NCBI RefSeq assembly: GCF_011752995.1
Contig: NZ_VWWL01000012.1
Location: 148,915-212,914 of the forward strand
DNA length: 64,000 nt
Reading direction: 5' to 3'
From: Burkholderia sp. Ax-1724
GTDB lineage: Bacteria > Pseudomonadota > Gammaproteobacteria > Burkholderiales > Burkholderiaceae
Both the position numbers and the translations under genes were made by a program. Under the pieces are notes generated by a model. The model was not told the DNA's origin. It saw only the letters and a program-made list of their open reading frames with translations, and searched no databases. Below are positions 1-9,363 of the stretch, in pieces (positions within the stretch are counted from its first letter, which is position 1; the number at the start of each line of letters is the position of its first letter).

Positions 1-350
1 CGGCGGTGTTCTGGGCCACGCAGTACGCGAGCGCGGCGCAGCTCGCGAAGGTGGCGGGCGCATTGCTGGTCGCGCTGCCCGATCCCACCGGGCCGCATTT
101 TCCGCAGGACGCGACCGGCTTTGCGCCGGTGCCGCTCGCGCGGCTGCCGTTCGCGAGCATCGTCGTCGCGAGCAGCGACGATCCGTATGGCGGCGTGCCG
201 TTTTCGCAGGCCTGCGCGAGCGCATGGGGCAGCCGCTGGATCGACCTCGGCGCGCGCGGCCATATCAACGCGGACAGCGGCCTCGGCGATTGGGACGAAG
301 GGCGCAGCTGGCTGGCTTCGCTGGCCCCGTCGCGCGGAGTTCGGGCTTAA
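1..350 (+). CDS. RBBP9/YdeN-type serine hydrolase, C-terminal part
   Basis: The gene runs off the left edge; about 115 codons remain, in the frame that stops at 350. The visible part is the C-terminal half of the small RBBP9/YdeN alpha/beta-hydrolase family. Diagnostic stretches are VASSDDPYG, which carries the acid residue, and GHINADSGLGDW, which carries the catalytic histidine. The nucleophile serine would lie upstream, outside the window. Members are about 180-200 residues, so roughly 40% is missing. The physiological substrate of these bacterial proteins is generally unknown. A GTG at position 6 is in frame but is not a credible start because it falls inside the fold. Confidence 0.85.
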   Translation, partial: AVFWATQYASAAQLAKVAGALLVALPDPTGPHFPQDATGFAPVPLARLPFASIVVASSDDPYGGVPFSQACASAWGSRWIDLGARGHINADSGLGDWDEGRSWLASLAPSRGVRA

Positions 351-432
351 TGCGGGCTTAATGGCACCGATGGCTGAGCCAGAATCTGGGGCGGGACATC
401 CGTGAGGCCGGCGCGGCCCGCAGCCTTTTCCG

Positions 433-1653
433 TCAAATCACCGATTTCCCTCTCAACGCCTCGATCCGCGCCGCGTCATACCCGAGCACGTCGCGCAAGA
501 CGTGCTCGGTATGTTCGCCGAGCAGCGGCGGATGGCTCAGCGCCTCGGGCGGCGTGCCCGTCATATTGATCGGATTGCGCACGAGCTTGACCGTGCCGCC
601 CGACGGATGCGGCAGATCGACCCGCAGGCCGCGCGCCACCACCTGCTCGTTCTCGAACACCTCGCCGAGGTCGTTGATCGGCCCGCACGGCACGCCCGCC
701 GCTTCGAGCGCGCCGATCCATTGCTGCTTGCCTTGCAGGCGCACCATGTCCGCGAGGATCGGCACGAGTACGTCGCGGTTGCGCACCCGCGCCGGATTGG
801 TCGCGAAGCGCTCGTCGTCGGCGAGTTCCGGCTGCCCGCCCGCCTCGACGAACTTGCGGAACTGCCCGTCGTTGCCGACCGCGACGATGATCCAGCCGTC
901 GCTCGTCTGGAAGGTCTGGTAGGGCACGATGTTCGGATGCGCATTGCCCCAGCGCAGGGGCGGCTGGCCGCTCGCGAGGTAGTTCGAGTTCATGTTGGCG
1001 AGCATCGCGACCTGCACGTCGAGCAGCGCCATGTCGATGTATTGGCCCTCGCCCGTGCGATCGCGGTGCGTGAGCGCGGTCAGCACGGCGATCGTCGAAT
1101 ACATGCCGGTCATGAGGTCGGCGATCGCGACGCCGGCTTTCTGCGGGCCGCCGCCCGGCTGGCCGTCGCGCTCGCCGGTAATGCTCATGAAGCCGCCGAT
1201 GCCCTGCACGATGAAGTCGTAGCCGGCACGCTGCGCATACGGCCCGGTCTGCCCGAAGCCCGTGACCGAGCAGTAGACGAGGTCGGGCTTCACCGCCTTG
1301 AGCGATTCGTAGTCGAGCCCGTACTTCTTCAGCTGGCCGACCTTGTAGTTTTCGAGCACCACGTCGCTTTGCGCGGCCAGCTCGCGGACGATGCGCTGGC
1401 CCTCGGGCGAGGCGATATCGACCGTGACCGAGCGCTTGTTGCGGTTCGCCGCGAGATAGTAGGCGGCTTCGCGCGTGTCCGCGCCTTCGGGCGTTTTCAG
1501 ATAGGGCGGGCCCCAGTGGCGCGTGTCGTCGCCCACCTCGGGACGTTCGATCTTGATGACGTCGGCGCCGAAATCGGCGAGTGTCTGCGCGCACCACGGG
1601 CCGGCGAGCACGCGGGTGAGATCCAGCACGCGGATATGACTGAGAGCGCCCAT
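433..1653 (-). CDS. CaiB/BaiF family (class III) CoA-transferase
   Basis: 406 residues. It should move CoA between a carboxylic acid and an acyl-CoA in the cytoplasm. The N-terminus (GIRVLDL-type strand, here HIRVLDLTRVLAGP) and the block VLENYKVGQLKKYGLDY, with the aspartate expected to carry the acyl-enzyme intermediate nearby, are typical of formyl-CoA transferase and relatives. GGGPQKAGVAIADLMTG is the next conserved block. I chose the ATG at 1653 because an AGGAGA ribosome site lies 11 nt upstream and the protein then starts like its relatives; an in-frame ORF extends 12 codons further. The substrate cannot be read from sequence; frc-like annotation would be a guess. It stands alone, divergent from alaS. 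Confidence 0.9.
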   Translation of the reverse strand: MGALSHIRVLDLTRVLAGPWCAQTLADFGADVIKIERPEVGDDTRHWGPPYLKTPEGADTREAAYYLAANRNKRSVTVDIASPEGQRIVRELAAQSDVVLENYKVGQLKKYGLDYESLKAVKPDLVYCSVTGFGQTGPYAQRAGYDFIVQGIGGFMSITGERDGQPGGGPQKAGVAIADLMTGMYSTIAVLTALTHRDRTGEGQYIDMALLDVQVAMLANMNSNYLASGQPPLRWGNAHPNIVPYQTFQTSDGWIIVAVGNDGQFRKFVEAGGQPELADDERFATNPARVRNRDVLVPILADMVRLQGKQQWIGALEAAGVPCGPINDLGEVFENEQVVARGLRVDLPHPSGGTVKLVRNPINMTGTPPEALSHPPLLGEHTEHVLRDVLGYDAARIEALRGKSVI

Positions 1654-1879
1654 ATTTCTGCATGTCTCCTGATTTTTTAGCGGTGCCAAGCGAGGTTTCG
1701 TGTGCGTTTCGATGGATGGGCCATCTTAAGCGATTCCCGTGCGCGGGCGCAGTCGTCCGAACGTCATAGTGCCGCTCGGACGATGGGACACGCCGCGCGG
1801 CTGTCACGCCGAGCCCGCTTCGCCCTGGCCGGATGGCCGACGGCACCGGGCGCGCTGCCGCGCACGCGCGCCGATCCCG

Positions 1880-1885
1880 TATAAT
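1880..1885 (+). promoter_or_regulatory. Probable -10 element of the alaS promoter
   Basis: A perfect TATAAT lies 86 bp before the alaS start in an otherwise GC-rich region. No good -35 match is seen at 16-18 bp; CTGCCG at 1855-1860 is weak and 19 bp away. The promoter may depend on an activator or use a degenerate -35. Confidence 0.5.
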
Positions 1886-1971
1886 CAGTCGTTTAAGAAA
1901 CAGACAGTTGGCGCATCCCGCGATGCAGCCAGTCTCAGTCAGGAACCGTCAGGACCCGTCCCCCGCACGCT

Positions 1972-4596
1972 ATGAAAGCCGCTGAAATCCGCGAGAAATT
2001 CCTCAAGTTCTTCGAATCGAAGGGCCACACGATCGTCCGTTCGTCGAGCCTCGTGCCCGGCAACGACCCGACACTGCTCTTCACCAATTCGGGGATGGTG
2101 CAGTTCAAAGATGTGTTCCTCGGCGCGGAGTCGCGTCCGTATTCGCGTGCCACGACCGCGCAGCGCAGCGTGCGCGCGGGCGGCAAGCACAACGACCTCG
2201 AAAACGTCGGCTATACCGCGCGCCACCACACGTTCTTCGAGATGCTCGGCAACTTCTCGTTCGGCGACTACTTCAAGCGCGACGCGATCCACTACGCGTG
2301 GGAACTGCTGACCGAAGTCTACAAGCTGCCGAAAGAGAAGCTCTGGGTCACCGTCTACCAGGAAGACGACGAAGCGCACGACATCTGGGCGAAGGAAGTG
2401 GGCGTGCCGGTCGAGCGCATCATCCGCATCGGCGACAACAAGGGCGCGCGCTACGCTTCGGACAACTTCTGGCAGATGGCGGATGTCGGCCCGTGCGGCC
2501 CGTGCTCGGAAATCTTCTACGACCACGGCCCGGACGTGTGGGGCGGCCCGCCGGGGTCGCCCGAGGAAGACGGCGACCGCTACATCGAGATCTGGAACCT
2601 CGTGTTCATGCAGTTCAGCCGCGATGCGCAGGGCAACATGACGCCGCTGCCCAAGCAATGCGTCGATACCGGCATGGGCCTCGAACGTATCGCCGCGGTG
2701 CTGCAGCACGTGCACAGCAACTACGAGATCGACCTGTTCCAGGCGCTGATTCAGGCCGCGGGCCGCGAAACCGGCGTGAGCGACCTCACGAACAACTCGC
2801 TGAAGGTGATCGCGGACCACATCCGCGCGTGCTCGTTCCTGATCGTCGACGGCGTGATTCCGGGCAACGAAGGCCGCGGCTACGTGCTGCGCCGTATCGT
2901 GCGCCGCGCGATCCGCCACGGCTACAAGCTCGGCAAAAAGGGTTCGTTCTTCCATCGCATGGTGGCGGACCTCGTCGCGCAAATGGGCGCGGCTTATCCG
3001 GAACTGAAGGACGCCGAACAGCGCGTGACCGACGTGCTGCGCCAGGAAGAGGAGCGCTTCTTCGAGACGATCGAGCACGGCATGTCGATTCTCGAAGCCG
3101 CTCTGGCTGAACTCACGGCGAAGGGCGGCAAGACGCTCGACGGCGAACTCGCCTTCAAGCTGCACGACACCTACGGCTTCCCGCTCGACCTGACCGCGGA
3201 CGTCTGCCGCGAACGCGAAGTGACGGTCGACGAACCGGCCTTCGACGAAGCGATGGCACGCCAGCGCGAGCAGGCACGCGCGGCCGGCAAGTTCAAGATG
3301 GCGCAGGGCCTCGAATACTCGGGCGCGAAGACCACGTTCCACGGCTACGAAGAAATCGTCTTCGACGACGCGAAGGTCGTGGCGCTCTACGTCGACGGCG
3401 CATCGGTGCAGCAGGTGCAGGACGGCCAGCAGGCCGTCGTCGTGCTCGATCACACGCCGTTCTACGCGGAGTCGGGCGGCCAGGTCGGCGACCAGGGCGT
3501 GCTCGCCAACGCCAGCACGCGCTTTGCCGTTGCCGATACGCTGAAGGTGCAGGCCGACGTGGTCGGCCATCACGGCACGCTCGAACAGGGCACGCTGAAG
3601 GTCGGCGACGTCGTCAAGGCGGAAATCGACGCGGTGCGCCGCGCCCGCACGGCACGCAACCACTCGGCCACGCACCTGATGCACAAGGCGCTGCGCGAAG
3701 TGCTCGGTTCGCACGTGCAGCAGAAGGGCTCGCTCGTCGACGCCGACAAGACCCGCTTCGACTTCGCGCACAACGCGCCGATGACGGACGAGCAGATTCG
3801 TCGCGTCGAGGAAATCGTCAATGCCGAAGTGCTCGCGAACGCGCCCGGCATCGTGCGTTTGATGTCGTACGACGAAGCGGTGAAGGGCGGCGCGATGGCG
3901 CTGTTCGGCGAAAAGTACGGCGACGAAGTGCGCGTGCTCGACCTCGGCTTCTCGCGTGAGCTGTGCGGCGGCACGCACGTGAGCCGCTCGGGCGACATCG
4001 GCTTCTTCAAGATCGTGATGGAAGGCGGCGTCGCGGCAGGTATCCGCCGTGTCGAAGCGATCACCGGCGACAACGCGGTGCGTTACGTGCAAGACCTCGA
4101 AGCGCGCATCAACGCGGCGGCGGCGGTGCTGAAGGCGCAGCCGGCGGAACTCACGCAGCGCATCGGCCAGGTGCAGGATCAGGTGAAGGCGCTCGAAAAG
4201 GAGCTGGGCGCGCTGAAGTCGAAGATGGCGTCGAGCCAGGGCGACGAACTCGCGGGCCAGGCGATCGAGGTGGGCGGCGTGCATGTGCTGGCGGCAACGC
4301 TCGATGGCGCGGACGTCAAGACGTTGCGCGAAACGGTCGACAAGCTCAAGGACAAGCTCAAGAGCGCGGCCATCGTGCTGGCTGCGGTGGAGGGCGGCAA
4401 GGTGAGCCTGATCGCCGGCGTGACCCCCGACGCGAGCAAGAAGGTCAAGGCCGGCGAACTGGTCAACTTCGTTGCGCAGCAAGTCGGCGGCAAGGGCGGC
4501 GGCCGTCCCGATATGGCTCAGGCCGGCGGTACCGAGCCGGCCAACCTGCCGGCGGCGCTTGCGGGCGTCAAGGCTTGGGTCGAAGCTCAGCTGTGA
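1972..4596 (+). CDS. alaS: Alanyl-tRNA synthetase
   Basis: 874 residues, the full family length. It charges tRNA-Ala with alanine and proofreads mischarged Ser and Gly. The class II catalytic domain occupies the first ~240 residues (motif 1 around NSGMVQFK, motif 2 around RHHTFFEMLGNFSFGDYF, motif 3 GMGLERIAAV). The tRNA-recognition domain follows. The editing domain has its zinc ligands HSATH near residue 564 and CGGTH near residue 665. The C-Ala domain has the end motif GGKGGGRPDMAQAGG. It is monocistronic, with a -10 box upstream and two hairpins downstream. Confidence 0.99.
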   Translation: MKAAEIREKFLKFFESKGHTIVRSSSLVPGNDPTLLFTNSGMVQFKDVFLGAESRPYSRATTAQRSVRAGGKHNDLENVGYTARHHTFFEMLGNFSFGDYFKRDAIHYAWELLTEVYKLPKEKLWVTVYQEDDEAHDIWAKEVGVPVERIIRIGDNKGARYASDNFWQMADVGPCGPCSEIFYDHGPDVWGGPPGSPEEDGDRYIEIWNLVFMQFSRDAQGNMTPLPKQCVDTGMGLERIAAVLQHVHSNYEIDLFQALIQAAGRETGVSDLTNNSLKVIADHIRACSFLIVDGVIPGNEGRGYVLRRIVRRAIRHGYKLGKKGSFFHRMVADLVAQMGAAYPELKDAEQRVTDVLRQEEERFFETIEHGMSILEAALAELTAKGGKTLDGELAFKLHDTYGFPLDLTADVCREREVTVDEPAFDEAMARQREQARAAGKFKMAQGLEYSGAKTTFHGYEEIVFDDAKVVALYVDGASVQQVQDGQQAVVVLDHTPFYAESGGQVGDQGVLANASTRFAVADTLKVQADVVGHHGTLEQGTLKVGDVVKAEIDAVRRARTARNHSATHLMHKALREVLGSHVQQKGSLVDADKTRFDFAHNAPMTDEQIRRVEEIVNAEVLANAPGIVRLMSYDEAVKGGAMALFGEKYGDEVRVLDLGFSRELCGGTHVSRSGDIGFFKIVMEGGVAAGIRRVEAITGDNAVRYVQDLEARINAAAAVLKAQPAELTQRIGQVQDQVKALEKELGALKSKMASSQGDELAGQAIEVGGVHVLAATLDGADVKTLRETVDKLKDKLKSAAIVLAAVEGGKVSLIAGVTPDASKKVKAGELVNFVAQQVGGKGGGRPDMAQAGGTEPANLPAALAGVKAWVEAQL

Positions 4597-4621
4597 TTGC
4601 GGCTTGACTTGTTAAGGCTTG

Positions 4622-4691
4622 AATCCGGACTCGTTCCGGATTGGTCTGGTTGACGAGAGAAAGGGCCACGCGGTTTGCCGCGTGGCCCTTT
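4622..4691. terminator. Two tandem hairpins ending alaS
   Basis: The first stem pairs AATCCGGA (4622-4629) with TCCGGATT (4635-4642). The second is a perfect 14-bp stem, 4660-4673 with 4678-4691, closed by TTTG and followed by TTTCGTTTT. The second has the form of an intrinsic terminator for alaS. It has A-rich flanks on the other side, so it could also stop the convergent LysR-type gene ending at 4790. Confidence 0.85.
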
Positions 4692-4789
4692 CGTTTTCTC
4701 CGTACGCGAGCGAGGCCATGACGAGCTTCACAGCAGACCCGCAGCAGACGACCGGCAGCAGACCCTCGGCAAACGCAAACCCCCACCCA

Positions 4790-5728
4790 TCACGCAGCAC
4801 CCGCATCGATCGCGACCGCCGCATCTACACGCTGCGGCATATCCCCGGCTACCGCATTCTCCTGCGGCGCCACCAGCGTGCGCCGCAGCGCATTGAGCGC
4901 GGACGAAAAATGGCCGCGTCTCCAGACGAGCAGCGTTTCGATCATCCCGATGTCGGGTAGCGCGTGTACCGCGATATTGCTCGCGTCGGCCTGCAGGTCG
5001 AGCACCGAGCGCGGCGCGACCGCGACGCCGGCGCCGGCCGCCACGCACGCGACGATCGCGTGATACGAGCCGAGTTCGAGCACGCGCGCGGGCCGCACGT
5101 CGTGCTCCAGATACCATTTTTCGATATACGACCGATAGGCGCAGCCGCGCTCGAACGCGATCAGCGTCGAGAGCGCGACGTCGCGTACTTCGCGAATCGG
5201 CCGATGTCCGCGCGGCGTCAGCATCACGAGTTCTTCGCGAAAAACCGGCACGCTCTCGAACAACTCGCCGAGCGCGGCCGGATCGAGCGGCGTCGCCACG
5301 AGCGCGGCATCGACCTCGAACTCGCGCACCCGCTCGATCAGCTTGCCGGTCGTGCCCGTCTCCAGTTCCAGCTCGACGGCGGGCCACTGCTGGTGATATT
5401 GCGCGAGCAGGCCCGGCAGACGCGTCGCCGCGACGCTTTCCATCGTGCCGAGCCGCAGACGCCCGCTCGGCCGGTCCTCGCGCACCGCGTGGCGCGCTTC
5501 GTCGGCGAGCGCGAGCAGGCGCTCCGCGTAGGGCAGCAGCGTTTCGCCGGCCGGTGTCAGCACGAGGCGGCGGCCGTCGCGGATGAACAGTTCGGTGCCG
5601 AGTTGCTCTTCGAGCTGCTTGATGCGCGTCGTCACGTTCGATTGCACGCGGTTGAGCTTGGCGGCGGCGCGCGTCACGCCGTTTTCCCGCACGACGGCGC
5701 GAAAAATGGTCAGGGCGGCCAGATCCAT
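4790..5728 (-). CDS. LysR-family transcriptional regulator
   Basis: 312 residues. The winged helix-turn-helix occupies residues 1-65 (FRAVVRENGVTRAAAKLN, then SNVTTRIKQLEEQLG, then LFIRDGRRLVLTPAG). A periplasmic-binding-protein-like effector domain fills residues ~90-290. The start is supported by GGAG 7 nt upstream. It is transcribed divergently from the MFS carrier at 5840 across a short AT-rich gap. LysR regulators commonly control the divergent neighbour, so it probably regulates that carrier. It resembles the PtrR/YneJ type, but the effector is unknown. Confidence 0.93.
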   Translation of the reverse strand: MDLAALTIFRAVVRENGVTRAAAKLNRVQSNVTTRIKQLEEQLGTELFIRDGRRLVLTPAGETLLPYAERLLALADEARHAVREDRPSGRLRLGTMESVAATRLPGLLAQYHQQWPAVELELETGTTGKLIERVREFEVDAALVATPLDPAALGELFESVPVFREELVMLTPRGHRPIREVRDVALSTLIAFERGCAYRSYIEKWYLEHDVRPARVLELGSYHAIVACVAAGAGVAVAPRSVLDLQADASNIAVHALPDIGMIETLLVWRRGHFSSALNALRRTLVAPQENAVAGDMPQRVDAAVAIDAGAA

Positions 5729-5839
5729 GATTCTCTCCGGGTGATGGTTGATATCCTAATTATTCATTTTTAGAGATCGTCTGGTCAAGCTAAGATGGAT
5801 TCACATAGGGATCACCTCACTGCTGTTCGACCGCCGACC
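5729..5839. promoter_or_regulatory. Divergent promoter region between LysR gene and MFS carrier
   Basis: This 111-bp gap contains a conspicuously AT-rich block at about 5745-5775 (TTGATATCCTAATTATTCAT). It is the natural place for both promoters and for the LysR operator. I do not see one clear T-N11-A palindrome that stands above the background. Confidence 0.5.
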
Positions 5840-7282
5840 ATGAACGCTCTCGCCTCCCACACATCTATGCGCTTCCACGAACCCCACGCCGCCCGGCGCG
5901 CGGCGCTTGCCTGCATGGTGACGCTGGCCGTCGCGCTCGGTATCGGCCGCTTCGCCTTCACGCCACTGCTGCCGCTGATGCTGCACGGCGCCGCGCTCGG
6001 CCAGCCGCAGATCGACATCCAGCACGGCGGCTGGCTCGCCTCGTTCAACTACGCGGGCTATTTCGCCGGCGCGGTGATGTGCGCGGCGCTGCGTACCGAC
6101 CCGGCGCGCATGGTGCGCGTAGGGCTCGTCGCGACGGTTGTGCTGACACTCGCGATGGGCGTCACGAGCCAGTTCTGGGTATGGGCCGTGGTGCGCTTCG
6201 TCGCCGGGGCGGTCAGCGCGTGGACCTTCGTGTTCGCGTCGCAGTGGGGCTTGCGGCGGCTCGCCGAACTCGGCGCGCATGCGTGGAGCGGGGTGATTTA
6301 TACGGGGCCGGGCGTCGGTATCGTCGGCACGGGCTTGTTCGTGAGCATCGCGGGCCGGTATGGCGCGACGGCCGGGTGGATCGGTTTCGGCGTGATCGGC
6401 GCGCTGCTGTCGGCGCTGGTGTGGCCGGTGTTCGGCGCCGCGCCGCGTGCGCAAGCCGCGCCGGAAGGCGGTCGCAAGAGCGCCGCGGACGGCGCGAAGC
6501 GGGAGCGGCCGCGCGCGGCGCAACAAGCCGCCGCGGATCGGGCGGCCCGGAGCGGCAGCGCGGCAAGGGAGGGCGCGGCGGACTATCTTGAGTCAGAGCG
6601 CGCTGCTGTCGCGGCGTTGGCCGAATCGACTCACGTTGCATCGGCCGACACCGCCGAGGAGCACGCCCACTCAATCCCGGCCCATCGAAGCGCCACCGCT
6701 CACCGTGTCGACGCCTTCTGGCTGGTCCTGCTCTACGGCATCCCCGGCTTCGGCTACATCATCACCGCGACGTTCCTGCCAGTCATAGCGCGCCACGCGC
6801 TGCCGGGTTCGTCGTGGCCTGACCTGTTCTGGCCGATGTTCGGCGTGGCGCTGATCGTCGGTGCGATGGCGGCCGCGCGTTTGCCCGTGCATTGGGACAA
6901 CCGCGCGCTGCTCGCCGGCTCCTACGTGCTGCAAGCGCTCGGCATCGCGCTGGGCATCGTCTGGCCGACAGCGGGCGGTTTTTCGCTCGGCAGCATCCTG
7001 ATCGGCCTGCCGTTCACCGCGATCACGCTGTTCGCGATGCGCGAGGCGCGGCGTCTGCGTGGCGACGACGCGGCCGGTCTGATGGGCTATGCGACGGCGG
7101 CTTACGGCATCGGCCAGATCGTCGGTCCGTTGGTGGCCGCGCCGATTGCCGCGCAGACGGGATCGTTTTCGCCGGCGCTGTGGCTGGCCGTGGGCGCGCT
7201 GCTGGCGGGCGCGGCGGGACTGGTCGCCGTGGCGCGCGTGCCGCGTGGCCGTGGCGGCATGCCGGATTGCGGCTGCAACTAA
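5840..7282 (+). CDS. YbfB/YjiJ-type MFS transporter
   Basis: 480 residues. An inner-membrane carrier of the major facilitator superfamily; substrate unknown. It opens with VALGIGRFAFTPLLPLM, the signature of the YbfB/YjiJ group. Six helices precede residue ~200 and six follow residue ~290. The loop joining the halves is about 90 residues, very rich in Ala, Arg and Glu, and much longer than usual. The C-terminus MPDCGCN has two cysteines. The start is uncertain: ATG at 5840 is used here; ATG 5795 and ATG 5867 are also in frame. It is probably controlled by the divergent LysR gene. Confidence 0.88.
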   Translation: MNALASHTSMRFHEPHAARRAALACMVTLAVALGIGRFAFTPLLPLMLHGAALGQPQIDIQHGGWLASFNYAGYFAGAVMCAALRTDPARMVRVGLVATVVLTLAMGVTSQFWVWAVVRFVAGAVSAWTFVFASQWGLRRLAELGAHAWSGVIYTGPGVGIVGTGLFVSIAGRYGATAGWIGFGVIGALLSALVWPVFGAAPRAQAAPEGGRKSAADGAKRERPRAAQQAAADRAARSGSAAREGAADYLESERAAVAALAESTHVASADTAEEHAHSIPAHRSATAHRVDAFWLVLLYGIPGFGYIITATFLPVIARHALPGSSWPDLFWPMFGVALIVGAMAAARLPVHWDNRALLAGSYVLQALGIALGIVWPTAGGFSLGSILIGLPFTAITLFAMREARRLRGDDAAGLMGYATAAYGIGQIVGPLVAAPIAAQTGSFSPALWLAVGALLAGAAGLVAVARVPRGRGGMPDCGCN

Positions 7283-7308
7283 CGGCCGAGGTGTTCGACG
7301 ATTTGGAG

Positions 7309-7350
7309 AGCCCGAAGCCCGAAGCCCGAAGCCCGAAGCCCCAAGCCCCA
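7309..7350 (+). repeat. Six tandem 7-bp units after the MFS gene
   Basis: Four copies of AGCCCGA are followed by two of AGCCCCA, making 42 bp without gaps. It starts 26 bp after the carrier stop codon and lies in no credible gene. Six uninterrupted units suggest replication slippage could change the copy number. Confidence 0.85.
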
Positions 7351-7413
7351 ACCTCATCCCCCTTCCCAGGCCGACATCCGATACCACCACACCCGGCGCC
7401 CATCCCGCATACC

Positions 7414-7443
7414 TTCACCAAAATCGCACGATCGCACTAAAAT
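7414..7443 (+). promoter_or_regulatory. Candidate promoter of the threonine aldolase gene
   Basis: TTCACC (7414-7419) and TAAAAT (7438-7443) are separated by 18 bp and lie 51 bp before the ATG at 7495. Each hexamer matches the sigma-70 consensus at four or five positions. Confidence 0.45.
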
Positions 7444-7494
7444 GACCGCTTCCCGTCATTTCCACGCGCCTGTCGCCGGGCGCGCCGCGCCACC

Positions 7495-8526
7495 ATGCAA
7501 CATTTCGCGTCCGATAACTACGCCGGCATCTGTCCCGAAGCGCTCGAGGCGCTGATCGCCGCCAACCACAGCGGCCACGAGCCGGCCTACGGCGACGATT
7601 CCTGGACGAGCCAGGTCTGCGACCGTCTGCGCGATCTGTTCCAGACCGACTGCGAGGTGTTCTTCGTCTTCAACGGCACGGCCGCCAACTCGCTCGCGCT
7701 GGCCTCGCTGTGCCAGTCGTATCACTCGGTGATCTGCCACGAACTCGCGCACATCGAGACCGACGAATGCGGCGGCCCCGAATTCTTCTCGGGCGGCTCG
7801 AAGCTGCTGACGGCGCCCGGCATCGGCGGCAAGCTCACGCCCGATGCGATCGAAGCGGTCGTCACGCGCCGCGCCGACATCCACTATCCGAAGCCGAAGG
7901 TCGTCACGCTCACGCAGTCGACCGAGGTCGGCACCGTCTACACGGTCGAGGAAGTGCGCGCGATCGCGGCGATCGCGAAGCGCCGTCATCTGAAGCTGCA
8001 TATGGACGGCGCGCGCTTTGCGAACGCGGTCGCGGCGCTCGACGTGCATCCGTCGGAGATCACGTGGCGCGCGGGCGTCGACGTGCTGTGCTTCGGCGGC
8101 ACGAAGAACGGCCTGCCGGTCGGCGAAGCGGTGGTGTTCTTCGATCGCGCTCTCGCCGACGATTTCGCCTATCGCCTGAAGCAGGCGGGGCAGCTTGCCT
8201 CGAAGATGCGCTTCATCTCCGCGCCCTGGCTCGGCCTGCTCGACAACGACGTGTGGCTGCGCAACGCGCGTCACGCGAACGCGATGGCGCGTCTGCTGCA
8301 AACGCGGTTGCAGGAAATTCCGGGTGTGAGCATCATGTTTCCGGGCGAATCGAACGCGGTCTTCGCGCAGTTGCCGCCGCACGCCGCGAAGGCGATGCGC
8401 GCGCGCGGCTGGAGGTTCTACGAATTCATCGGCGCGGGCGGCTGCCGGCTGATGTGCGCGTGGGACACGCAGCCCGCGACGGTCGAGCGCTTTGCCGCCG
8501 AGCTGCGCGAGTTGTGCGCGGCGTGA
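7495..8526 (+). CDS. Low-specificity threonine aldolase family (beta-eliminating lyase)
   Basis: 343 residues. A PLP enzyme of fold type I that cleaves L-threonine and/or allo-threonine to glycine and acetaldehyde; related members act on other beta-hydroxy amino acids. The N-terminus FASDNYAGICPEAL is the family signature. HMDGARFANA holds the aspartate that contacts the pyridine nitrogen. The PLP lysine is in CFGGTKNGLPVGEA. Length and motifs are intact. No strong ribosome site is visible before the ATG. It has no obvious partner gene; the Nudix gene follows 136 bp later. Confidence 0.88.
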   Translation: MQHFASDNYAGICPEALEALIAANHSGHEPAYGDDSWTSQVCDRLRDLFQTDCEVFFVFNGTAANSLALASLCQSYHSVICHELAHIETDECGGPEFFSGGSKLLTAPGIGGKLTPDAIEAVVTRRADIHYPKPKVVTLTQSTEVGTVYTVEEVRAIAAIAKRRHLKLHMDGARFANAVAALDVHPSEITWRAGVDVLCFGGTKNGLPVGEAVVFFDRALADDFAYRLKQAGQLASKMRFISAPWLGLLDNDVWLRNARHANAMARLLQTRLQEIPGVSIMFPGESNAVFAQLPPHAAKAMRARGWRFYEFIGAGGCRLMCAWDTQPATVERFAAELRELCAA

Positions 8527-8662
8527 TGCAAGGCGTGAAGCGAAGCGCGCCGCCGCCGCCATTATCTTCCGCCTTCACTCCTCGCCATCGCACGCAGTCG
8601 CCCCCGACCGCGTCCAATCGCGGCAGACAGACATACACACAAGACACGAGACACCTCACGAC

Positions 8663-9193
8663 ATGACCGAATACCGCTTTTGTCCCCGCTGCGCCAAGCC
8701 GTTGACCGAACGCGCCGACCCCGAGCACGAAGGCGGCCGCATACGCCAAAGCTGCCCCGATACCGTGTGCGGCTACGTCCACTGGAATAACCCGCTGCCG
8801 GTCGTGGCCGCGATCGTCGAGTACGAGGGCAAGATTCTGCTCGCGCGCAATGCTGCGTGGCCCGAGGGCATGTTCGCGCTGATTACCGGCTTCCTCGAAA
8901 ACGGCGAGACGCCGGAGCAGGGCATCGCGCGCGAAGTGCTCGAAGAGACGTCGCTGCAGACGGAGTCGGTCGAACTGATCGGCGTGTACGAGTTCATCCG
9001 CAAGAACGAGCTGATCATCGCGTATCACGTGAAGGCGCATGGGACGGTCTCGCTATCGCCGGAACTGCTCGAATACCGGCTCGTCGAGCCGGCGAAGCTG
9101 CGGCCCTGGCGCGCGGGCACCGGCCAGGCGCTCGGCGAATGGATGCGGCGGCGCGGTCTGCCGTTCGAATTCGTCGAGCGGCCGGGGCAGTGA
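8663..9193 (+). CDS. Nudix hydrolase with N-terminal zinc ribbon
   Basis: 176 residues. It should hydrolyse a nucleoside diphosphate linked to another group, as in NAD(H) or ADP-ribose compounds. Residues 6-40 form a small zinc ribbon (CPRC and a later CPDTVCG pair). The Nudix box spans about residues 76-98 (GFLENGETPEQGIAREVLEE). The usual glycine after EE-x is serine here (EETSL), but the metal-binding glutamates are intact. The ATG at 8663 is chosen because the upstream in-frame extension reads as noncoding arginine/alanine-rich sequence. The ribosome site is weak. Confidence 0.88.
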   Translation: MTEYRFCPRCAKPLTERADPEHEGGRIRQSCPDTVCGYVHWNNPLPVVAAIVEYEGKILLARNAAWPEGMFALITGFLENGETPEQGIAREVLEETSLQTESVELIGVYEFIRKNELIIAYHVKAHGTVSLSPELLEYRLVEPAKLRPWRAGTGQALGEWMRRRGLPFEFVERPGQ

Positions 9194-9363
9194 GTCGCGT
9201 TCGCGGGCGGCGCGATGGCGGCGAGCATGGTGTTGCCCGCGTCGGCGGTACTTCATCGCGCGACGATACATAACGGGCCGACGAGGCAACGGCGGCGAAG
9301 CTCGAAGCAGGCCTAAACGACACGGCCCGCGCAGACAAGCTCGATACGGCGCACGGCATCGGC

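Noticed and set aside
1939..4482. 847-codon open frame on the minus strand
   Set aside because: It is antisense to alaS; its His/Arg/Ala-rich composition is the usual shadow of a GC-rich gene and has no domain.
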